Source: Trichobilharzia szidati (lineage: Eukaryota; Platyhelminthes; Trematoda; Strigeidida; Schistosomatidae). From it: 64,000 nucleotides of DNA. The stretch lies in the NCBI GenBank assembly GCA_944472155.2, contig OX235271.1, positions 42,706,633 through 42,770,632 of the forward strand, read 5' to 3'. The notes under the pieces were generated by a model, which made no database searches, was not told where the DNA came from, and saw only the letters and a list, made by a program, of their open reading frames with translations. Within the stretch, counting starts at the first letter, position 1. The number at the start of each line of letters is the position of its first letter. This document shows positions 1-12,398 of this stretch, one piece after another. A program made the position numbers and the translations under genes.

Positions 1-250
1 GACCGTGCAGTGTCTCCGGGAATTGTTGGAGTGTGATTCTTGTGAACATACTTTGACCCACTTTGTTGGATGTATTCCACTTGATTCTAACTATGCGTTT
101 TGTGCTTACACCGGACTGTATAGCTGCCCAATGGCACTGTTATGAAATTTTGAGTTTTTGATATGATTATCGTTAATTTAAAGAACCATAATTTACTGAA
201 AAATGATCAAGTTTTGCCGTCCCTGGAGCGTTTCGTGACTGCGTTTGGGT
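1..250 (+). repeat. Divergent copy of a segment of the large palindrome
   Basis: The order of matching words follows 17,880-18,180: a block around 'gtgtct', then 'tgtgattcttgtg', then 'ctgtatagctgcc' and 'cagcactgtt'-like sequence, then 'ttccgtga'-like sequence. Identity is clearly lower than between the palindrome arms. It is therefore an older dispersed copy, cut by the window edge. No coding capacity is visible. The stretch 251-600 that follows shows nothing recognisable. Confidence 0.5.
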
Positions 251-611
251 CAGATATACAGCAGGTCGCAGAGATCGATTTCCTGCGCCGAGATCACAAC
301 GAGTCGGTTTTGATCGAAACACGTATAGGATAACCGATTTCACAGTAAATTCAATTTCAAAGGTACTCCAGTTTAAATTTTATCGAACTCGTGAAAGTTG
401 AAGAGAGTATGCTTTGGCGGTAAGTTTCGTCGGGCATACAATATGAATTCGAAGATTTGTCCGGTTTTTCTTCTTAAAAATAAAAATGAATTGATGTATT
501 ACGATGATATAGAATATGTTACAGGCGTTGTGTGAATAGCCTTTCAGTTTAGGGTCGCGCTAAATCACGAATTGGTAGAAGTTAGAATTCATGGGTTGAC
601 TATTGAATCGG

Positions 612-760
612 GTCCCAGTAGCTGAATGGTTAACGAGCTTACCTTCTACCCAGAAGATCCTGAGTTCGAATACCAGTGGATGCATACTGCAGGTGATAGT
701 CAAACAAGGATGAAACTGCTGTCCAGTACTCAAGTGCTGCTTTTCAATTGTTCTCTATCA
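612..760 (+). repeat. tRNA-derived SINE-like repeat
   Basis: The head carries an A-box-like run (tagctgaatggttaa, about 619) and, about 40 nt later, a B-box-like run (gagttcgaatacc, about 662). That is the internal RNA polymerase III promoter layout. The body continues with 'actgctgtccagtactcaag', the kind of body seen in schistosome SINEs. There is no good acceptor-stem pairing and no CCA-ready end, so it is a SINE rather than a tRNA gene. The 3' end is uncertain. From 760 to 1,200 nothing further is recognised. Confidence 0.55.
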
Positions 761-1199
761 ATTATCGATCAATGATCAACTCGTAATTGCATTGCTGTTA
801 ATAGATAGTAGCCCGAAAAAATGTGTTTATGCGGGAATGTGTGTAACTGCGTGTTACACTAAATCGAACACCAGAATAACAAAGTAGGTGATTATGACTA
901 GCAACGAATATTAGGTAACGAATTTTCAGTGGTCATGTCATATTCATCATACTGAATTCTATTCATATTGATTATAAACTTCATATGGATGAATGATGAT
1001 CTCTTGCTGTAGCAGGAGGCAACATAGTCTGCTCCAGTATTTCCCGTATGATCTGTGAGCTAGACATCTGGTTTCGCTGTAGATTAGCGGTCACTCATTT
1101 TGACTTTCATTGGTGCATTGTATCTAGTCATCAGAATACAGCATTTACATTTTGAATATGTTGTGTGTAATTACGGAATAATCGGATGTGAATTCTGGT

Positions 1200-1500
1200 C
1201 TTATATTATTTTCATGGAGCATTGAATATACGTCGTCTCAGTATGGGAATGACAAGCGCGTGAGAAGTCGATCAATGTTGTATCAACACCCAACTCGTCA
1301 TTACCTATTCGGATTCCACTCAACTGATAGCTTGCATTGAGCGCGATGTCATTCGACAGTGGTCTCCTCAGCGTGTGCCCAATCCATCTCCATTTCCTCT
1401 TGCATATTTCTTGAGCAATGTGTAATTGGTTAGTTGGGTGGGTGGTTCTTCCCAGAGTTTCTTGTTTCCATTTGTTCACGGCTGGCCGTCTGTCTTGGCA
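1200..1500 (-). pseudogene. RTE-type retrotransposon 3' end fragment
   Basis: The (-) frame reads KRKWRWIGHTLRRPLSNDIA, which matches the C-terminal signature of the RTE elements elsewhere in the window (WRWIGH.LRRP, at about 39.12 kb and 42.3 kb). Only the last part of the RT-containing ORF is present, with no RT catalytic motifs. It is a 5'-truncated insertion. The frame continues past the homology into unrelated sequence. From 1,500 to 1,920 nothing is recognised. Confidence 0.65.
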
Positions 1501-1926
1501 TTCTCACCGTTGTTTTCATATCGTCCTCCATGCCAATTGCATGTAGTTGACAGGATGCTTCCGTGATAACTGAAAGAATCAACCTCCGTCCAATTTCTCT
1601 TTCTGGTAGTTGTTGGTGTTAGTTGTTGTTGTTGCTGTTATTGTTGTGATTGCTGTCATCATAAGGAGAACCAAATTTCAATAAGCTGAATTGAAGTGTG
1701 CCTAACCAGTGAAATGACAAGAGTGTAGGAATTCAACCATATGATATCAGTTACATCAAGCGAATCATACAGTTCAGGAGAGATACTGAGACACTTTTTA
1801 AATGAAATGCTCAGAATGCAGTTCTTCCATGACAACCAAGGGACATGGCATCTACACAGGTTTCAAGGTTTATTCTCTAAATATCAGGTTGAATTGACAC
1901 TGCGAACTTACAGATGATCTCACCGG

Positions 1927-2066
1927 TCAGGTGTTGTCTACTTATTGGTATTTGATAAACGCCTTCAACTATACGAAATATTCCAGCTACTGTCTCATTT
2001 GGGATAAGTGCAAAAGAAACGCGTAGTTCAGAGAAGAGTCTGTTTTCGGAGAGCTCATTCACTGAC
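1927..2066 (-). CDS. Possible host-gene exon, unassigned
   Basis: On the (-) strand a run reading SVNELSENRLFSELRVSF, then ALIPNETVAGIFRIVEGVYQ, then IPISRQHLTG is bounded by an acceptor-like 'ctgttcag' and a donor-like 'gtgagatc' (a second 'gtaagt' lies 11 nt on). The composition is protein-like and no repeat homology is seen. I do not recognise the family. A short frame upstream (2,372-2,413, MEDQTDLHQANNVQ) also sits between 'caccag' and 'gtgaag', but the reading phases do not join directly. This could be chance in AT-rich DNA. Confidence 0.2.
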
Positions 2067-2211
2067 CTGAACAGTCGCAATCATGTGGAATTATTTCTGC
2101 ATGTGTGTGTAACTCGGCATTGTCCGATATGAATGAAATAAGTCAGGGTTACTCTCGACAAGACGATTAAACTAACTGAAATATTTTTATTCATCTAGGA
2201 CAAACCTAATT

Positions 2212-2231
2212 TGTACACACACACACACATG
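2212..2231. repeat. (CA)n microsatellite
   Basis: A run of alternating c and a, about 20 nt. Confidence 0.85.
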
Positions 2232-2413
2232 GAATCATAATTGTATATGATTGCAAATTGACAACTAAGTGAATGATTTCGCCGAAAAGAGAATCTTAGC
2301 TGAACTACCTGTTTTGCTTTCATCAATGTCGGAATGAGGATTATATAGGAATCATTCAGGATTGACTTCACCTGCACATTATTGGCTTGATGTAAATCTG
2401 TTTGATCTTCCAT

Positions 2414-5090
2414 CTGGTGAACAGTTTCAATGGAATGATGTTTACAGTGATGCTGTCAGTCGGAGCCTACGATGTACTTCACTCCGAATGTTGAAGCGCG
2501 TTCTCACATAACACGTGAAGAAAGTATGCGAGGCGCTTCAATTTTGACTGAGTTAAGTTGTCTCACATGAAACAAGTGATGTGGATCAGTATGAGAGTGG
2601 AGGAAAGTGACCCAATCAATTTAGCTCCAATTTTCACTGATCTCGCTCATAGATTCTACACACTATTTGAATTTCTATCGCTTCTTTTTGTCCTCTGAGC
2701 TGATCATGCTGAAATTGGATATTTCTACCGAAATTTCAATTTGGAATGAAGCTATTATTTTCATCATTGTTATGATGAAATTATTTCTGAAGTAAAATAA
2801 TCAGAAAGAGTACTAAAATATTCATCAGACACATATCGCGTGATGTTGACCTCCGCCAACACGAATATTTCTTCATTCTGTAGACAATAACGCCTAACCA
2901 AATCACCTCATTTGTAGAGTGTTCATAATCTTTACGGATCAATATTCAACTAGCACTCTTGTACTTAGCATTCTATATCATTAGGCGGTGTGCATGAAAC
3001 AACACAGATATGTTTTCATTCTGTCAACAATTATGCTTCTGCACAATCTTCTATAATCAATATTCAGCTAGCACACTGGTTCCTGGTGAAACACACGTCT
3101 GTCATTCATTCTAAAAATTTTTCAAAAATGAACTATTGTCATTAGTTTGACGAGAATTCTAGTTTCCACTCTCCAGTATGTACATCAAATCACGCATAAC
3201 GAGTGTGTTGTGTTTCGGTGGTAGACACCAAGTTGAGTGAAGAACGCTTCTCCAAACTGATCCCATACCGACTAACATGCCGTGTCCTAGCAATCTCAGT
3301 AAGCATAATAACAATAGTAGTAATGTAAAAGATACAAATGTAATTATACTTCTTGATATTGATATGTGTTCCATGTGGAACATCAAGATTCGAGGGCGCA
3401 TCACCACTTCATATTTATCTCCACAGTGCTTTTATCAGGATTCGTAATTATTATATTCTCATTATTTGATAAGCGATTGAATTAAATCAACACATACTGA
3501 TTGTATAACTCATACATTATTCATATCCACCAATCTACACATGGCTCGCCCCCTTACCAATTGACTCAATCGATAGCGTAAGAATTACGACGTACGGTGG
3601 AATTATGATCGACTTACGGTATATTGGGTGAGATATTGCAAACTCTGCTTCAATATTACTTCGAGCATGTTTTGAGCATTGAAAAGTCGACATTCCCTCA
3701 AAGATTAAATATCGTCCAGTTATAAAGAGGTGCACGAGCAAAATATCTGTCTCACAGATTTGCTGAGAAAGGCTAGTGTAATTCACAGTTTTCATTGGAA
3801 TTCAGCAGACGGATTTCCCACACTGTCGTCCGCCTCTTATTAATTGTACATTTCACGTATTTGCTCATACATCTGTCGCGAGTGAGCTCTGTTGGAAGTC
3901 CGTTGAATATATAGATTGAAATATGTGCAGCTTTGTAGGTTCAAACTGGAGATCGTGTACGAAACGAAATGTAGAGTGGCTTCACTGAGAGACAGCTGCT
4001 GATGTATGAGGTGAAATCGAAAATTAATCGAATTGCAAGTGGTATTCATGAATATTAGATGTAAATGAAAGTACAATAGGAGTTGAAAGATGATTTGAAT
4101 GATGTGGCGAAACACCAAATACAGTGATGATTTACAGCAGTAGACTGCAGATAGGATTCGTAGGGCAACAGTGGGGTGAGGCAAATACCACCATCGATGT
4201 AAAGATACACGTATTATTTCAGGAAAATTACTTCTGTATAAGAAAGAGTTGAAGCGAATGGAATATCATGGGGCCAGCTGAGAGGGACTACACAGAACAG
4301 GGTGAAATAGCGAGTGTTATCAAGAATATATCGTCGGATTTTAATTAGTTTCACTCTGAACATCAGATAATGTTCACTCCCATAAATATATTCACGCGTA
4401 ACATGCTGGTTGATAATATATTCTCATCACAATTTATTTCACTGGTATTCCGGAAAATCAGAATAATAATTCTGATTTATTCTGAAATTTTCATCTTACA
4501 TTCCATCATCGCTCTCTCCTGTATTAACTTGTAAATGGAGTCCATAGAAGGCCATCAGTAGCCCTACCTCTTCTTTCTTACTTAGACAGCTTCACATCAT
4601 TCTTTCAACCTCACTTTCAGAGTGTTTTGAGTGTTTCCACACATATCATTCCCACATGAAACCAAATAGTTATCTTCAGCTTTACTCTCCGTGGTGGCTT
4701 CTCCGACGACGACACTTGTTTCTTTCTTGTTCCTTCATTTTCTAGGTGCTTATCTTGATTTGTCGTCTGTCTCCATCTAATTGGCACCTTTCCAATTTGA
4801 ACTTGACAGCTCCTCAAACTACACGATATTTTGAGACCACATCGATTAGTCTTCTGTATTGTGATTTCAATGGGCCTCGTTTCGTCTTCCCTGAACAACA
4901 TTGAGGTGCAGTCTATCTGATTATCCTTTAGGTGAGATTCATGTTGGATTGTGAATATGGTGATTTTAGCTGAGAGTCTGTGGACACAGACTCAGACTGA
5001 ATTCGAGATAAATGAGGGGTAAATTATCAAGCCGTTTCACTTAACTGATATGACTATGAACAACACATTGTGCTTGAAACCTCCTTTTGT
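2414..5090. other. Intergenic or intronic DNA, little recognised
   Basis: Several short (-) frames occur (around 3,160-3,400, 3,535-3,795, 3,840-4,184 and 4,617-4,901) but none shows a family signature. The most exon-like is the (-) frame near 3,620-3,700, which ends at a strong donor-like 'gtaagt' after SNIEAEFAISHPIY. It has no identified partner exon. The rest is AT-rich sequence with no repeat match inside the window. Confidence 0.3.
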
Positions 5091-5099
5091 TACTTATAT

Positions 5100-6510
5100 C
5101 AAATCATTACGTGGTAAATCGAATGAACATTTCAGAACGTCATTTGTATTGAAACCAGGGAAGTAGCTGTCATTACCAGGTGTGACATTAGAAAGCTTGA
5201 CATTTGTGTGAGAATATATGAAAGATTTGTTTAGTGTACACACATCAAAGGAAAAAGGAATGCTATTCATCTGCTTACCACCAGTATTTTCTTTGAAAAG
5301 TTTCCATATATTAGAGGCACTTTTACAGGATACAAACTTCTGATTATAAATTGAATTCAACCTATGCATTTTAGCTTTGATTATGAAGTTAACTCTCTTC
5401 AAACCAATGTTATCCTTCATTTTAGATTACTTTCCTTCTTCCAGTGAAACCTTTTAAGTTGAGGAGAGGAGAAACGGTCAAATCTGATGAAGAGCGTTTC
5501 TCTGGGGCAACAGGTGTCAAGATTAAATTTGAGATAACGTGTAATATCTGAGATAGTGTCATCAAGAGAGTCTTCATCAAACAAGTCCCACCTCATGTCT
5601 TTGAGCATGCCCTGAGATTCTGAACATTCTCCTTAGAGTAACATGTATGTACACTTTACTTGGACAGATGTGAAGAGGTTCTCTTGTGTAATTTTCCATG
5701 AATTTGTGGTAAAACCCATGCAAGATAATGAACAGAATTAAACAGTGGAGCTCTTTTACGAGCTCCGTATATTCCGGAGATATTTACAAGTGCAAATAAA
5801 GAGAAGTATGCAGTCGTGTGAGGAAGTTGACGACATTTTCATGACCTAGCACAGTAAGAGAGCTGCAGTCACAAGAATTGAAATCACCCGTTACTGTCGA
5901 CAATGAGTTACCGAAAGAGGCGGCGGTGAAAACAGTGAATTCACCAGCAAACATGGATAGTTCTTAGGGATTAAAACAAGGTGTCACATAAATGTTCGTG
6001 ATAAAAATGAAGTTGTACTAAGACAGGTGTTTAGGTGTGCATTTAACAGTCATACAGTCAATATTATCATTTGAGAATTTAAAGCAGAGGTTGTTGGCAA
6101 CAGACCACTGAGAATTAATAAAGGTGGCGAAACTACCACCTCACCTCTTCCTTGAACTGCTTCAGCCTTGTCTGTGCATAGTGAAACCACTTAGGGAGAC
6201 TAAACTGTCATTATATGAATCGTGGAGCCAGGCTACTTGAAGCGTTATTACACATGTGTTACAATAAATATTTGAAGATAATAAAGCAAGCAAGTAGTCA
6301 ATCTGGTTCGACAATGATCTGCAATTTGTGCTCATAATGACAGGAACAGTCATCTCATGCATCGGAGTACGCTTCAAGGCTCGTTGACAGCCAGCATGAT
6401 GCTTTTATTTTCTCTTCATTAGCAAGTCTGAAGATAAATTCGAGTAATCAGATGAAGTATAAATGATGAAAACGTTTTGTAGCTCAAGGTTTAAGCAGGC
6501 CCATTTGGAT
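5100..6510 (-). pseudogene. CR1-like retrotransposon, truncated and decayed
   Basis: Frames on the (-) strand match the better copy at 12.0-14.96 kb piece by piece. These are the endonuclease start (MSTNCRSLSNQIDYLLALLS), the linker before RT (DTCCPRETLFIRFDRFSSPQ) and the start of the RT ORF (NQKFVSCKSASNIWKLFKEN). The conserved Glu of the endonuclease (QETW) is changed to QVAW. Homology stops near 5,110, just after NTNDVLKC, so the RT catalytic core and the 3' end are missing. The 5' end, near 6,510, carries the same 'gcctgcttaaa' start as the copy at 14.95 kb. It cannot be functional. Confidence 0.8.
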
Positions 6511-6539
6511 GTTTCACATAACTTTGACATTATTCTTCC

Positions 6540-8700
6540 TGATGCAATGGTTTATTGGTGGCGGTCGAATCAGCAGATTGACAATATTTGGAAACAATAG
6601 GCCAGACATTGGAATCTGTCCAACTGTTCGAATGATTCGTGAACACGTCACGTATCCTGAAGGTGCTGACTTAGACGGCTGAGTGTGTGGTGAATGATGC
6701 ACACTGCGGAAGTGTGCAAAACTAGGTGGGATTTGCTGTCGTCATCTTCAATGTTTCGCTCAGCAATATCACTGAATGACTTACAGAAGTCGCTGTTTAA
6801 TTAAAATTACTAATTGGATAATATTTATGCAGCAAGACTTAGCCTCATAATAAAGTTGTATGTATCTCATTCAAATATGATTATCTACAATGGAATATCT
6901 TTTAATATAGTGTGGAGTGATTTACTGGTTTGAATTGCTCTACACATACCTAAGTGAAGTGAGATGTGTAATCTTGGTGAATTTAGGCGAACGCACATTG
7001 ATATTGTTGAGGAACATGAGAAAGAGAAAACAAACTTTCACTGAATCTGGTGTACTGTGACTGATCTCATGAGAGGCGTGTGCACTCTGATTACTAATTG
7101 GCTGGATGAGATATCTATCAACACAGATGTAAGCTGTTGTGAAATATTCATGCGATTAAACCTCACTTGTGCTTACTATACTGTTAGTGCTCCTCATCTT
7201 TGGTAAGTTAACAGGTTAATTTTCTCTTTCATGAATATTATTCATCATTACATCTTGTGCTCACAATACACTACAATCGACTTAATGACTTTGAGACGTA
7301 GGTGAATTATGAAATTCATGTTCAGTCTACACAACTTACAAACTATCTTTCTCTGTCTCAGTCGAAAAATATAAAAGTGATGAGGAAAGCCACACTGCTT
7401 TTTTGATGTGAATTTCTGCAAAGTGAAGAAGGGGTGTGTTTAACGAAGAGTTTTCTGTTGTTAATAATGCCACCCTTAAGCTCTACAAGAATACATTGTC
7501 ACAGTAGTGAACAGGATGTTCGCTAGGATGTACCCTGCATATTTGTACTGACAGGGAGTGGCCAGGGCATTAGAAAGCAAGTTACTTCAAGCCACAGAAG
7601 TCATAACAATCCATTTGTTAAATCCCGGGCTGTGCATACAGAAGAGGAGTGTTTCATTTACTGAAGTTACCATGTAGGCAGTTCATTTAGTCATTTTGAC
7701 ACGTCACTTCTACCTTCTTATTCATCTCACCACCACATATCTACTGCTTATGAAACTGACTGAGCTTAGCTACACCTAACCTTGATTTTCTCCATTAGCC
7801 CTACTCACTCCTCTCCATTAAGGTACGTCACTCGATTGACTTACTGAATTTGACACAGTCTCTGATGTATCAATGTTTCTGCCTTGTTCAGTAATCTTTA
7901 GAATTTCGTGATTGTCATTTAAGCTGTTGGTTGGATGGTTCGTTTTCAGAGTTCCTTGTTGCTAGTCATTTCTGCTCATCTGTTCTTCAGTATGAAGCTC
8001 GTGGGGGTGGCAGCTGTTAATTAAAGTCAGCAGTAGCCTCTTCGAAGTGATTTTCTTCATGTGAACTGCCATTTTATGACCCATATAATAGAACTTAAAG
8101 GATTTATATCGGTGACTCAAAAGCTCTACAATTTTATCATTCAGCTTAGTGAACATAAAATCGCTAAGCATGAAGCGAATTCGTCATTACTTCAAGTGGA
8201 TAGAATGCGCACTACTTGAGTGTAATCGCCAACAGTTTCATTGATGTCAGATAGTTGTATCTCCATTCCATTCAGGCATCATTCATTGTACACAGAAGGA
8301 ATTCTTTCAAAGAATGGCTAGTATGTTACCAGTCGAAGATAATCACACTATTTGAAGTGTCTGTTTTCTTGTCGACGCTCATAATTTCTTCTTCTGGACT
8401 TCACTACACTGAAATGTCAGTGTGATGAGACGTCAATCTGCAAACTGACTGCTTCAGCGATAAAGGAGAGAACCATATCACCTCCTTGTTAACCTGTTGA
8501 TACATATATATATTTCCTGCTGACTGTTATTCAAACTGCAAACATCACGTTGGTGGTTCAGTGAGTAGAGAAGTCGCCAACCACGCCTCATGTGGTTTGT
8601 GGTTTGATATCCGGTCGTCGCACTGATAAAGTTCGCTTAGCGAGCAGGTAGTAAGACGGTTATAGAGGGAAGGTTGAGCGTTCGGTTAGCGACCCCGCAC
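6540..8700. repeat. Dispersed repeat, inverted partner of 45.99-48.39 kb
   Basis: The (-) strand here runs collinearly with the (+) strand at 45,990-48,390. The frame at 7,962-8,171 (-) (SHRYKSFKFYYMGHKMAVHM) matches that at 46,715-46,918 (+) at about 85-90% of residues. The block 'aactaggtgggatttgctgtcg' region at 6,720 pairs with 48,210. The 46-kb copy holds a SINE that this copy lacks. The conserved short frame is probably carried along by DNA similarity; I recognise no protein family. Confidence 0.75.
8548..8640 (+). repeat. tRNA-like SINE head
   Basis: An A-box-like 'tggttcagtgagtaga' is followed about 45 nt later by a B-box-like 'ggtttgatatcc'. The same unit lies inverted at 46,070-46,155. 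The arms do not fold as a canonical tRNA, so a tRNA-derived repeat is the better call. Confidence 0.5.
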
Positions 8701-8712
8701 ACTGAACCTGTC

Positions 8713-10032
8713 TTCAACATAAGTCAATCCCTGCATAATTTGCAGAAGACATGAAGGAAGTACGGAAGTAATCAGAATGAAATTACAACACGACCTATTC
8801 GATACAACAAAATCCAAAATATAAAAATTGAGAGTATGGAAGCAGGTAACAACTCAGTTTATACAGCACATATATATTTACAGGTAATACACCAATCTTT
8901 CTCAACAATGACTCAATGTTCTGCCTCTGAAGAATTGCAGGACTTACAAGAGTGTGCCTTCAACTCCTCTCACGTTGACAATTCGAACTTGGAAATTCCT
9001 CGTAGAGTCTATTCACTGATCTCCTTCCATAATCTATATCTTCAAATCTCAATGCTACCACGCCCATGATATCGTATCGCGCAATGTAGATGACTATTAA
9101 GAGCAGTACGTATCTGAACAATTAAGTGACATCACTGAGTAATTCACACTATGAATAATAACATTCATATAGCAGGTCGAATCGTGAAAGCCTTTTATTC
9201 GTGTCAATCAGTTCATCGATTACCTTTGACTCCAAGACACTGTCACACACAGCGAACTCATCATCAGTAGACTCATCATTGACTTTCATCCATTCGAATG
9301 GACTGGTACTAACATAATCTTGGCGTAAGACAGGCGCGTTAATGGATGGCCACTTCTGTGTGGATGACAACACTGATGATGATGACTGATCGTTTCGAGA
9401 TGATGAACGTGAAGGTGCAGCGGCAGTAGCAGCAACAGACGTTTCTGTCGCTGTTATTGTTGGTGTTGTTGTTCGATATGTAGAGGACTGTTTAATTGTA
9501 GAATTATCACCACTGGTGCCTTTTATGATAACCTCCATTTTGAGAATAACACTTGTTGATAAATGGACTGTAGTGGAATAATTGGCGTCGGTTTTCTCAT
9601 CAGTGTCCGTATTATCTGCAACTTCATCAACTTCTAATCATACAACTTTTTCAACTCTGTGTTTCTGAGCAGTAGCAGTAGTAGTAGTAGTCTTAGTAAT
9701 AGGTATTCTGCTCAACACATCGTGTCCAGCTGGAGACGTATACATGTTCACCATCATAATCATGATCACAAATATCCACTTTGTCGTCGATTGTATACTC
9801 GAGTTCATCATTTTCACCTTCTCTAACACTAGTAGTAGATTATTCATGTGTTTCTCCGTGAATCACTAAAGGAGACATTATACTTTCTCTTTGATCGGTA
9901 ATATCTCATGAAGTTGAGACATTACATTTTAGCGTTCGATATAGGTCCTCTTGCTGTTGAACCCGGTGGTGCATTTGTGTTGTACGAATATTCTTTACCT
10001 TTATATCCCTCCACTAATGCCCAATGAGCAGG
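8713..10032. repeat. 1.3-kb direct repeat, copy 1 (partner 53.55-54.85 kb)
   Basis: The two copies start alike ('aagtcaatcc', then 'cataattt') and end alike ('ctccactaatgcccaatgag'). They lie in the same orientation about 44.8 kb apart and are roughly 90% identical by eye. The unit carries a (-) frame resembling a secreted protein and, on (+), a 77-codon frame (MEAGNNSVYTAHIY...) that ends at the same place in both copies. No terminal repeats or target duplication are obvious. It may be a segmental duplicate or an unclassified element. Confidence 0.75.
9149..9847 (-). pseudogene. Secreted Thr/Ser-rich protein frame with one internal TGA
   Basis: Two open stretches on (-) are in the same frame and separated by a single TGA (complement 9,638-9,640), giving about 231 residues in all. 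The N-terminus has a hydrophobic core (WIFVIMIMMVNMYTSPAG) typical of a signal peptide or anchor. Next come a Thr/Ala-rich tract, an acidic stretch, a Thr/Ser/Ala-rich stretch (TTTPTITATETSVAATAAAP) and an acidic C-terminal part (DESTDDEFAVCDSVLESK). The family is not recognised. The related copy at 54.2 kb has the same TGA plus further damage. It is most likely a duplicated, inactivated gene piece; a single exon of a larger gene is the alternative. Confidence 0.35.
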
Positions 10033-12000
10033 TGGCAAAGGTGGAAACAATCCCACCAAACAACTTCTTCCCTTATCTGCTGTTTCGCAGTTCAATTTTG
10101 TGTGTCACCTCTCCAACCAGCTAAAACACAATCGTTTCTGCTTCACAATTCGCAACCTGTTTATGGGAGGCACTCACTTAGGTGGTGCGTATTACCACAA
10201 ATAATATATACCTCACTTTTTGCAGTTTTTGTGCTCTCATAATCAGTGGTTTCCCTTCAGTCACAGTCTTCTCAGTGACAATTCTCAGTTTCTCAGTTCC
10301 CTTGCAAACTCCTTATCAATAGTAACTGGTGATTCTAATTCTTGTGACTTCAGTTTCCTAATGTCATTAGGTCGTGAAAATTTTGTTAGCTTCTCAACGC
10401 GACTGTAAAATACCCTTGATCTAGTGTTTACAAGTGACTTCGGCACATATGAACCTCTGAAAAGAGCTACTTGTCAATGTATCATTCGTATATTGCCCAG
10501 AATATACGGAGAGCTGGACAAATGGCCTTCTTGAACCTAGGTGAGGAAAAACAATATAGATGTTACTTCCACGACAATATTAAGTATCTAAGATACATGT
10601 TAGTGGACACAAACTGTGATCTATTTATTGAACTCGTTCTAGATGACACAAACACAAACGGAACATGTTACCTAGAATTCTGTCTTGATGTTTGTTTTCC
10701 AAAAGAGACACACTTCTTTGGATTTCACCTCTTCTGCCTTTCTTGGTCGAGAAATCTTCTCTGGGAAGAACGAAAGACAGTCCTCGTGATAAGAGACTGA
10801 ATATTTCAATTAAAATAGGAATACAGAGATCAAATATGAACTATATCCAAAAGTTTTTATCACGCCAAACCTCACCAAAATATGTGGACGGTGTTCAAGG
10901 AAATCCCTGGGTGTATGCAAATGAATAATGACTCTCCTACGTTCAGTGCTAGTCCTACTTAAAAGCCATCTTTGGTTGAAAGCAGTTCACTGTTTACATT
11001 TGGAAGTCCTTCCCTGCTTCGCTTACACTAGCTGGTGCTCCTCCCTCATAGGGTTTCTATGCAGGCGATTACTTCTCATTCATACTGTTCCAAAATGAGT
11101 AAGGTTTATCAGAAATTGGTTAGTGGTCCTCGTCAACAAATGGTCTTAAGCTTAATCCCTCCAAATGTCAAGTGTTTGGCTTCACTGTCAGACACAAGCG
11201 CGACTCACGTGAACTAGTTAGTTCTCACAGTTCCACCATCGTAGATGGCACGGAAGTTGAAGTTAGATGGAATTTTAAATACCATGGACTGTATATTTCC
11301 TCTGATCACATTGCCTGGTCTTCCCACATCATGTTGGTTTTCAGGAAAATACTTCGTTCGACATTTGACGTGAGGAAGTGAGGACGATCTGGTATCATTC
11401 CGTCTCTACTTTCTAAGTTTGTTAGTTCTTGTATTTCCCTTATTCTCATTTATTGCTCGCTCACGCATTAATCTTTCTTGAGCTACTCAAGAAAGACTTT
11501 GTCGTAATGCGATGGGCACTAATATATATCAGTGGGGGGAGTAGTGTCTTGTTGATCCAACTGGTTAATACCGCTTTAGATAGACACATGGATTCCTGCA
11601 AGAAAGTGGCACATATTATCTTGTCAGACTCTGGGCTACCTGTCTATACACAACTCTCTCCACGTTTGCATCTCATCCAGTGGAACTAAAAGCAAATATG
11701 GAAAGCTGTATGCTGAGATGGCTGAGTCTAAAATCCCTACATTACCTTATTTAGCACAGATATTATGTGATGAGAAAAGTGTAAGGAAGGCTACTACCAA
11801 CTTACTGTGGAACTTCAAATAAACGGCCCCATTTTGTCATTGTTTTATTGTTATTAATATTTTCACTAAGTGTAATGTTATATTCATTCCTTGTTGAAAA
11901 GTATTATCAATGTAAAAACGCCGTGTTCTAATCACCGCTCTCGTAATAAGAAAGTTGCGTGCAATGCTGTACTAAATGCTGAAAATTTCACATTTGTACC
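10033..12000 (+). pseudogene. CR1-like retrotransposon (+), decayed host of a nested insertion
   Basis: Broken (+) frames match the 12-15 kb element in order. Near 10.3 kb lies the endonuclease block NSLSIVTGDSNSCDFSFLMS (GDFN changed to GDSN). Near 10.5-10.7 kb lies EKQYRCYFHDNIKYLRYMLV followed by a FCLDVCFPKE-like piece. Near 11.2-11.4 kb lies the RT tail (GTEVEVRWNFKYHGLYISSD, then AWSSHI). The terminal block ends with 'tgctgaaaatttcacatttg' plus 'tacca' at about 12,000. The middle of RT, including the YADD box, is missing. Its last bases reappear at 14,958, beyond the nested (-) element. The 5' boundary near 10,033 is uncertain. Confidence 0.75.
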
Positions 12001-12398
12001 AAAATAATAATAATAACAATGGCTTTATTCCAAACAGTATTTGTGGTACAGGTATGGAATTTTCAGCGTTCATTACAATATTGCATCTAATTACCTCATA
12101 AATTTTATAAGGATTTAGAAATATAAAGCAACAACAACAAAAAGAAAAAGAGAAATAAAAGAAATAAAATAAAAAAAGAACAGCATTGCATTCACATATT
12201 TAAACAGTGCACCACAGGATACGATATATAAAATTAGTCTGTAATAGAATATATGAGCAGCAATATAATAGTAACAAAGAAAGGAGAACAAAAGCTAATG
12301 GGAACTATTTGTTAGAGTGCCGCAGTAAATTGATCATGTCATGCCTAACAGTTTTCTCATCACATAACAGCTGTGCCAGATAAGGTATTGTGGAGTTT

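Noticed and set aside
9638..9640. In-frame TGA read as selenocysteine
   Set aside because: No selenoprotein motif or SECIS-like element was recognised, and the second copy is a clear pseudogene.
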